A model generated the notes under the pieces. The model worked only from the letters and a program-made list of their open reading frames with translations, did not search any database and had not been told where the DNA came from. Positions 56,780-64,000 of a stretch of DNA of 64,000 bases are shown one piece after another; the stretch's first letter is position 1, and each line of letters begins with the position of its first letter. This DNA comes from Cymbidium sinense (lineage: Eukaryota; Streptophyta; Magnoliopsida; Asparagales; Orchidaceae): contig CM038232.1 in assembly GCA_021442155.1 (NCBI GenBank), positions 63,395,436-63,459,435 on the forward strand. The letters run 5' to 3'. Both the position numbers and the translations under genes were made by a program.

Positions 56780-57000
56780 GATCGGTAAGAAGATGGAGGT
56801 GGAGATGTCGAAAGCCAAGAGAAGAAATCGCCTAATGACGATGTTCCTCTATGGTTGTGGCAAAAAGAAAGGTTGGAAGGAGACGGAAAGGGAGATGCCG
56901 GAAACTGAGAGAAGAACCCGCTTAATGACGGTGTTCCTATTAAGTAAAGAGAATTGACAGCATGAAAAAAAGGAGATGTCGAACTGAGAAGAACCCACAA
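56780..57000. repeat. Imperfect ~100-bp tandem repeat
   Basis: GAGATGTCGAAAGCCAAGAG with CCTAATGACGATGTTCC (56801 on) recurs as GAGATGCCGGAAACTGAGAG with CTTAATGACGGTGTTCC (56900 on) and, shortened, as GAGATGTCGAACTGAGAAG near 56970. Confidence 0.8.
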
Positions 57001-57540
57001 TGATTTATTTTGAGGAAGGGAAAGAGGAGAAATTCAGATTTATGAGGATGAGGGAAAATAGGATTTCGGATTAGTGAGGGTGAGGGGGAGGAAGAACAAT
57101 GGAAGAAGAAGGAGGAGAAAAAGGAAGGGAATAGGAAGAGACCTACCTTGCTCGCATTTGGAGAGAAGAGGAAGAAGGAGCTTTTTCGATTTTAGGGAAG
57201 AAGAAAAAAAGGGCTTGCAGTTTTGGATGAGAGAAGTGGGAGGAGGAAGGCTCAGTTTTGGACCAAGGCTGTGGGAGGAGATCCCTCTTTGTGTGCGGTT
57301 GAAGAGAAGGAGGGATCGCAAACGGGAGTAGTTTATGGAGGAGGGAACAGTTGCCTACCGTTCAAATCATGGAGTGTGGAGGATCAGTTGAGCGCTCGAT
57401 TGGGAGGAGTGGAGGGAGATCAGTCGGACGAATGGGAGGAACCGTGGTTGACCGTGCGTGTGTAAAGAAGGCATCGGGTCGACCGAAAGGGGGCTCGGCT
57501 CACGCATGAATAGGAGCCGAGCTAGCGTGGATTAGGATTT
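57001..57540. other. Purine-rich, GC-richer tract
   Basis: The plus strand is dominated by GGAAGAAG/GGAGGA runs, then GC-richer DNA with GGGCTCGGCTCACGC near 57490. Overlapping frames on both strands (57074-57331, 57223-57465 and 57040-57321 minus) are Arg/Lys/Glu- or Ser/Leu/Pro-rich and follow the base bias. By analogy with 21781-22895 it may be an LTR-element leader. Confidence 0.4.
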
Positions 57541-57799
57541 AGGCTAGATTTAGGGCTTGTTAGAAAAGTTAGGGCTTTTTTATTAACTCTTTAAATTTCT
57601 AATTAGCCTTAATGCAAATTTCACGCCAATAAAATTGCATATTTAATATGTAAATCAATCTTAGCTTATTCTGATGTTTCAGATACGGCGGCGTAGTAGT
57701 GCTTTAACGGAGGCCGTTTGTTTGCCACCAAATTCATTTCAACTCAAAATGACATAATCATTTCCTCGCCGATTTTCGCAGACTTGAGTGAACTGCCTT

Positions 57800-58428
57800 A
57801 CTGATAGATTTTGATGTTTTGAGTCTAACGAGGTAATCAATTTCACGAACAAAGGTTGTTTGGTTTGCGTTAGCACCTCCTAGCCTCGATATGTGTGCAG
57901 GTGCATTGACGATTCAATCACTCGATTGGTTGATCATCAAGTTGTGTAGTATTTATATTCTGACTCATTTCGACGATCTAAATGCAATGGAAAAATATGT
58001 TCATCGATCGAAGGTCATTTGGGTTAATTTTGGTGACGTCTAGTGCATTTCAACCTGACAGTGTTGTCTCGATCATTCAATATTTGCACGCATCTTGAGC
58101 GTGGACAATCTCGTTTGGTTGTTTTCGATGTTTCGAAGCTAATGGCATGATTTATTTCATGAATAGAGGTAGTTTGGACATCGTCGCAGTTTTCCTTCCC
58201 CGATATGTGCGTCAGTACATTAATAGCTCGCTCACTTGATCGGTTGATCTTTATATTATGCAATATTAATATTTTAACCAATTTTGATGTTCTAGATATG
58301 ATGGTAAAGTCCGTCCATCGATCGAAGATCATTTGAACTGATTTTAATGATGTTTGGTGCATTTTGAGCCTCGATTTACGCAATGTCACTTCCGAAGTCT
58401 GTCGAATTCGACTTCTGGGCTTGACTCG
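57800..58428. repeat. Two diverged ~314-bp tandem units
   Basis: Landmarks repeat at a constant offset of about 314-316: CCTCGATATGTGTGCAGGTGCATT and CCCGATATGTGCGTCAGTACATT; CATCGATCGAAGGTCATTTG (about 58001) and CATCGATCGAAGATCATTTG (about 58317). The 151-codon minus-strand frame 58024-58479 runs through the second unit and has no recognised domain. Confidence 0.88.
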
Positions 58429-58724
58429 ACTTATGACACATATATGGTGGCCAATAGCTTTAAACTCAAATGAATTCAATTTTTAAGTGAAATGTATTAG
58501 ATTTAATTTATGTTTGATATTTGGATTTAATCTATCTAAACCTATTAGGTTAGATTAAACCTAAAGAGGATGTATTAGGTCACTAGGTATAGTGTTCTAA
58601 GAGCTTAATTAGGAGGCTCCTACTCTAGGATTAGGTGTCTTAATTACTAATTTCAGAAATAATGTTAACCTCATCCAAAAATGAGGTCAATACGATTATT
58701 TAAGCTCATATTTTATTAAAAAGC

Positions 58725-59345
58725 TAGTTCTTATATTCCAGTAAAACAAGATTATGAAAATGCCTGGGCAGTAGGAATTACACCCGTAGCAAAGGAGAAA
58801 TAGGCTACCTATGAGCCTATATCTAAAGTGCTCTAACATAAGCTAAGAGCTCGACCTAATCTACTCGAGAAAAGGGAGATAAGTTGGTTCATTTCCACGA
58901 GAGAGAATGAACCAGTCCTGACTCTACTGGACTTAAAACCGCATGGAGTGGCTACCAACTAATACCTCCTCTAATTCAAAATTATGCAGGTTAGTCTTAT
59001 GAAAATGTAGCATAGCTAGACTACTATATTAATTTAGAAAGAATCTAGAGTCCTAAACTCGTTCTTTAAGAAACTAGATCATGATAGGTGTACAAATTAT
59101 AACCTAAACTAATCTAACAAAATTTACGTATTTATAATCCATTTTAACTCATCACTTTAGACTCAGTCTTGGGAGAATTTATGTTTACATGCATGATGAA
59201 AATTGGCTATGGGTTAAATCAGAGAGAAGGGGTATTCTCCATTACAAGAGATTGCTCTCATAGGTCAAGTTTGTCTCTTATCGTGCAAGAATGAAGACCC
59301 CCTATTTATAAGAGTGAAATAAGATGCATGCATGCTGTTATAACA
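58725..59345 (-). mobile_element. Family Z LTR fragment
   Basis: Aligns with 17690-18290: AACAAGATTATGAAAATGCC, GAGAGAGAATGAACCAG, GGAGTGGCTACCAACTAATACCTCC, GTCCTAAACTCG and AAGAGTGAAATAAGATG. Both ends are truncated and no primer site is present. Orientation is given by analogy with the other copies. Confidence 0.8.
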
Positions 59346-59607
59346 TACAATCACACAACTAAGGAGTTATTTAATCTTTTATTTTTTTATTAACGTTCTT
59401 AGGCTTTAAAATGAGAGTCTGAGTTACATAAATTTTAGTTAATGTTGTTAAGTTGGGGAAGAAAATTTAATTTTTCCTAAAAAATCTAACGTATCCAAAC
59501 CACATGGAAAACAATAACACTTTAAGAAATATTTAAAAAGTATATCATTTCTACTGCACAATCAATTTAAACATAATAGTCAAATATAAATAACATAAAA
59601 GAATAAC

Positions 59608-59609
<2 letters not shown>

Positions 59610-59678
<69 letters not shown>
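59610..59678. repeat. (TA)n microsatellite
   Basis: About 69 bases of uninterrupted AT dinucleotides, the longest in the window. Confidence 0.97.
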
Positions 59679-59679
<1 letters not shown>

Positions 59680-62439
59680 TTTTTTTTGTATTTTAAAAGT
59701 TAGGTAGTTATCTTTCTTTATTTTAATTCAATTTTAATCCGATAAAAATATATTTCTAAATTTACTGTTAAAATCTTATATTAAGGTAACAAGCCTTAGT
59801 TTTTTAAGTATTCAGAAGAGCTAGCTTGATAACCCATCATATTCATTTGAGTTGAACCGTATTAGCTTGAAACTTTTGACATATGAAGATATTGTGATAG
59901 GTCACAACTGGTTGGTCAATTTTTTTTAGAAGAAATGTTTATTTTTTTAATCAAAATAAAAAATATTAAAAATTACGAAAAATGGTTGAAATCTTGAAAG
60001 TAGATAAGAAGCTACCATCATACCAAGAGGATCAAATTAAGTATAGTAAACAAAAAGAGTGCAATAGTCTAAAAAAAAAATAAATAAATAAATAAATAAT
60101 TGAAAAATGGGTAAAACTTAGATAAAATGATAAGCTTATCCAAACCAATGAGAGAAGCTACCCATCTGTAACATTGAACACATGAAGATTCTTAGTCAAT
60201 GATGTGATCAATAATAAAAGAATGGTGTTCATTGCCTTGAATAAGTGAACGAGGAGGATGAATAATAAATAAAGAGAACTATTGGACTTTAGAATATTAC
60301 ATAACTCTTATATTGTCTCATTATGTTAACCTAATATTTTATAATTTAAACAAGGTGCTTGATTAGGTTACAATGAATAATAGAGCATAAATGCTACCAT
60401 TTATAAGGATCTAATTGTTGGAGAAGCTCAAATTGTGCGACTAGAGGGTTTGTTGAAATAATCACATTTCTATGTAGAATTTTTAACATGTTCATAAAGT
60501 GAATGCTCATATCCAATAGATAAAAAAAAATACTTATAAATTTTAGGGATATTTTCAATCTCCATTTTTTGATAATAACAATTATTTTTTGATAATATCT
60601 AAGTTTTTTTTTAGCAAATTTGTTGAGTTACAACTACTTTACAAAAATATTTGTAATAGAAGGTTTAGTGGGAGTCACAATAAGAACATCAACTCTATGA
60701 GGTTTACTAAGTAGTTGAGCTAATGTGAAAAAAAAAAACATTCTCATCAAACTAATGGGGTTGATGTTTTACTAGAGTGTCATTATGATGAACAACTTAC
60801 AACTTGAGTGTTTACGTTAGATCTCACTAATTGGCTTAGTAGATTAGGTTGAGATTCCTAGAAGCAAGTTTTTGTATTGTGTAATTCTACGTGTGGCCTT
60901 GTAAGGCCTATTTAGGTAGATTCTGGTTACTTTGATAGTCCATATTACTTCTTGCTATAAGTCTACCGATTCTATTATACAAAGGTCGTTTGTTGGATTA
61001 TTCTTTCTATATGCTAAGCTTCTTAATCTTTTGGTTATTGATTTAGTTTATTCTTTTATTTATTTAGTCACTTCCTTTTCTATTTATATTTTATTTCTTT
61101 AGGTTTTTAGGTGATTATGGTTTTATATTAGAAGTTTTAAAACTTTATTACTATATTAATATTCTGTTCATTTCTTAAGCTAAGTTATTTATTTCCTTCT
61201 AGTTTTTTCATTGATAAGCTTTTAATAGTTTAATGACTTCATGTTGTTTTTCTTTTCACTCAGAATTATTGACAAGTTATAGATGGAACTAATGCTTTTC
61301 TTCTTCTCCTAAACTGGCAATTAGAATTTTTGCATTTTCTTCTCATTTAAAGTCAAATTATAGGGGGTGTTTTAAATTGGATTATATTTGCTTCTCTTTG
61401 AGTATCAAAACTTTTTGTTTTCAATGCTCTATACTCTATTCTCTTGCAGCTTGTTTCATTACTGCATTGTGATTCTTAATAGACTTTAGGTGCTTTATTT
61501 CTTTTACTTTTATTTCCTTTACTCTTAGGGCATTCCTTTAAGAAAGCCTGACTTTGAACATCAGTTGGGCTTTGCCTTCCTTGTCTTTGTTTATAATTCC
61601 TCCTTTTCTTAAAATTATTTTATTTCATGCTAAAAATTAAAAAAATAATTTTCTTCATTTTAAATTATTTCAGGATATTTTTTTAAAGTAAAATATTTAA
61701 AATTAATATAAGGCTGCGCAATCATTCAAAAGATGAATACAAAGGACATGGATTGAGAGAACGATATAGTAATATGAGAGGCCTTTAAATAAATTTCTTT
61801 TTGATCTCATGACACATTCAAATATTATGGGCCAATTAGGAATCAATTTTATGTTTTATTTTTTATTTTATTTTATTTTATATTTTGATTCAAAATGAAA
61901 TATAATTGATGATAATTATTATTTTTAAAAATATTCAAAACATCTAAAAACAGTTTATCAGTTTAAAACAGTCAATCACATAGCCAATATACTATTTTCA
62001 AGTTGATATCTAGTTAACCAAGTTTATAAAAAAAAGTATTGTTTTAAAAATAAAAATATATATTTTTTATTTCAGAAACATATAAATAACAATGGGTAAA
62101 ATATAATATTTAATCAAATTCTAAATATTGATATAAACCTACTTTCAAGCTTAATTTTTTAAAATATACTAATTTAAGGTGACGAGCCTAAATTAATTGA
62201 ATTTTGAGATAAAGGAGCCTAATTGTTTTTAGCAGTCATATGGATTGTCCCTGCAAAATGTTATAATAAGCACAACTTTATATGCAATTATAATTCATTA
62301 TCATGTCATACTTAGTGGCATTTGATAAATTGAATTTTGAATTAGATAAAATATACATTATCCATAATCAATGCATAATAAAGTGCCAGTTATATTTTAT
62401 TTTTGTTAATTAGAACCACCTGTTTCATTAATTAAATTA
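59679..62439. other. AT-rich DNA, no gene recognised
   Basis: No open frame above 60 codons and no repeat partner found. The plus strand is T-rich at 61000-61620, and a possible splice acceptor (CTCTTGCAGCTTG near 61447) occurs without recognisable exons. Confidence 0.45.
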
Positions 62440-63270
62440 ATCATTCTTTCACTTTTTTATTTCTTTTCTGCTCACTTGATATCCTCTATTGATAACATCT
62501 GCATAGCTTGTTTAACTCTCTTATTCCTATTGGTAGGTTCTTCTCTAGATTTAAAATTCGAGATAGAATATTTGGTCCCATGATTTAAGATAACCTCATA
62601 TTTATCAAAGAACAAACGAACGAAGTATTGCTTATTGGTTGTCAGATTTAAAGCCCTTTAAGTTGTATTCGTCTCATTCACCTTCACCTTCATCTGTCTC
62701 TTTTTGTGATATTGTCACGTAAAACATGATTTCCTCATTCCGTTGGGAACCTTCCCTACACTTTTTCAGCATTCCTTCTTTAGTTTACAATTTTTTTTTC
62801 TGGAAAATATGAAATATGTTCAATTTGGCGAAAAATTTCATCAATATTTTGTTGAAATTAAACATTAGGGTTTTGTAGAAAATTCTCTGAGGTGTTTGTG
62901 ATTTGAAGATCATGGATTTCAACTACACAAAGGGGCAATTTTTTTTGTATTCCTTTAATTGTGGTGCTATTTTTTCTTAAAAGTTTTTCTACTTGTATTT
63001 TTTTTTTCTAAAAGGATTCTTCAATGCAAGAAAAAAATTTGTTATTGATTAATTTGAGATTTAATTTTAATCTGTAATCATGTACTTTACATCCAGTAGT
63101 AACACCAAATTAGCATTGCTTTGGCCTTTTGAAGCCTTGATGTGAATATTTATATATTGGGTTTTTGCAAATGATAATAAAGGTAGAGAAATTATCTCAA
63201 GAATTAGAAGTTTAGACCTTTTCGCTCCATGAATCCAATTTGGTACGTTAATACAAACTTTCTATCATAT
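62440..63270. repeat. Third copy of the unit A/B flank, without the small copia element
   Basis: 62440-63040 matches 38490-38880 and 63045-63270 matches 41016-41280 (ATTAATTTGAGATTTAA, TTGCTTTGGCCTTTTGAAGCC, GGTACGT-like). Where A and B hold the copia element, this copy runs straight through (AAGAAAAAAATTTGTTATTGATT at about 63028). It also keeps about 190 bases (62740-62935) missing from A and B. Confidence 0.9.
62472..62657 (-). pseudogene. Unrecognised coding-like remnant, family Q, most intact copy
   Basis: About 61 uninterrupted codons on the minus strand: ALNLTTNKQYFVRLFFDKYE, later NHGTKYSISN, then KSREEPTNRNKRVKQAMQML and SIEDIK before a stop. The segment upstream on this strand (62740-63000) also reads coding-like in pieces (LCVVEIHDLQITN, NIDEIFRQIEHISYFP). 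The copies at 38515 and 46683 preserve the same C-terminal reading. Likely the 3' part of a lost host gene. Family unknown. Confidence 0.45.
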
Positions 63271-63624
63271 TATAAATATCTTTGGCATGTGTAAATTTTC
63301 TAAGTTTATTTTGATGATGAAATTTTTTTTAATTAATTAAATTTTTTTATTTTTTTATTCAAAAAAAAATTCTAGTATATAGATGGTGCAAAAACCTAGA
63401 ACTACATATTTTTTTATATAACTTAAAACTAGATTTGCATTAAAGAATAAAAAGGGCACAAAGATAACATGCATAAAAGCTAAAAAAATCAACAACTAAT
63501 CTCGCTGAACCTCAAAATTCTGATAGAGTAGAATATGATGTACATCTAAGCCTAAAAGGGATTGGATCCAAGTACGAGAGATATACAGAAGTACAATAGA
63601 GAAATAATAGGAGTTTTCTCCAGC

Positions 63625-63842
63625 AAAAAAGATGATTTTCTTTCCATGGGCTAGTCCCTTTCAATGATGAAATCTGCTAAAGTTCAAGTCTTGTATATCC
63701 TAACTTTTAAACTGCTTCTTTTGGTATCCCAGTAAAGAGAATGGTCTTCCTTCCATGAGTTGGTCTCCTTCAATGTTGTAATATAGCAACATCCAGGCCT
63801 TACATATTCCTTGAATTTTAACTAGCTCCTCTTGTTGTCCTA
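63625..63842. repeat. Diverged ~109-bp tandem pair with unrecognised minus-strand frame
   Basis: TTCTTTCCATGGGCTAGTCCC (about 63639) and TTCCTTCCATGAGTTGGTCTCC (about 63748) open two similar units. A 64-codon minus-strand frame (63700-63894, MASSLYLLSNAPILTGIVGQ...) crosses the second unit and the start of the next repeat. No family recognised. Confidence 0.6.
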
Positions 63843-63867
63843 CAATCCCTGTGAGAATAGGGGCATT

Positions 63868-64000
63868 GGAAAGCAAATAGAGTGAAGAAGCCATGCAGAA
63901 AATGATTTAGGAAAATTGAGCTCAGTATTAGAATGACATATCTGGATAGAGGAAATTTTAAAGTGTGTATACCTCTAAATTTGGTCCCGATCAGTTTTAA
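63868..64000. repeat. Dispersed repeat, copy 2 (partner at 3218), runs off the window
   Basis: CATTGGAAAGCAAATAG to GGTCCCGATCAGTTTTAA, matching 3218-3361 with few changes. Confidence 0.8.

Noticed and set aside
57040..57465. Arg/Lys-rich and Ser/Leu/Pro-rich proteins on opposite strands
   Set aside because: Composition follows the purine-rich tract. Frames overlap on both strands and no domain is visible.

Overview
This window is AT-rich nuclear DNA from a flowering plant. It is a gene-poor, repeat-dense region made almost entirely of degraded and nested transposable elements. The support for a plant is: an L1-clade LINE with plant-style endonuclease and reverse transcriptase (RT) motifs, Ty1/copia elements with initiator-Met tRNA primer sites, LTR elements primed by a tRNA-Arg, and Mutator-like elements (MULEs) with 9-bp target duplications. 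I cannot tell monocot from eudicot. I found no intact host gene, no tRNA or rRNA gene and no CRISPR array. Nearly all protein similarity is in broken transposon genes.

Layout. 1-3190: a broken LINE. 4128-6560: noncoding, GGTCAA-rich LTR-element DNA in minus orientation. 6578-7159: repeat R1, beside a 2.2-kb MULE (7171-9364) that keeps a piece of transposase. 9374-17157: AT-rich DNA with small coding-like remnants, a ~280-bp inverted repeat pair (13424/16381), a 92-bp retroposon with a 16-bp target duplication, and a copia LTR piece. 17158-24038: LTR-element DNA (blocks Z, X, leader and Y). 24039-25413: a copia LTR with primer site and gag start. 25620-26181: a MULE end. 26656-27442: a retroposed 3' end on the minus strand. 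27784-29940: a second R1 copy split by a 1566-bp foldback MULE.

The centre is a tandem segmental duplication. Unit A is 29717-41314 and unit B is 41349-49490, separated by 34 bp. Each carries a SIRE/Maximus-like copia LTR with gag start, a tRNA-Arg-primed LTR element, unrecognised coding remnants and a second, small copia element with both LTRs. Unit B lacks 4.2 kb present in A. The junction is a single AATGTG that occurs at both ends of the A-specific segment, and the gag reading continues across that point only in A, so B carries a deletion.

The A-specific segment holds the most unusual structure here: about fifteen tandem hairpins (35281-36587). Their outer arms are related, but their inner stems change on both sides together, so pairing is kept while sequence changes. 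A looser arrangement of the same kind lies at 18967-20264.

49491-64000: single-copy-like AT-rich DNA, another leader-Y-X element (50900-54740), purine-rich and tandemly repeated DNA (56780-58430), a further Z LTR piece (58725-59345), and a third copy of the unit A/B flank (62440-63270) that lacks the small copia insertion and so acts as an empty site. All alignments were made by eye, so boundaries are approximate unless a target duplication fixes them.
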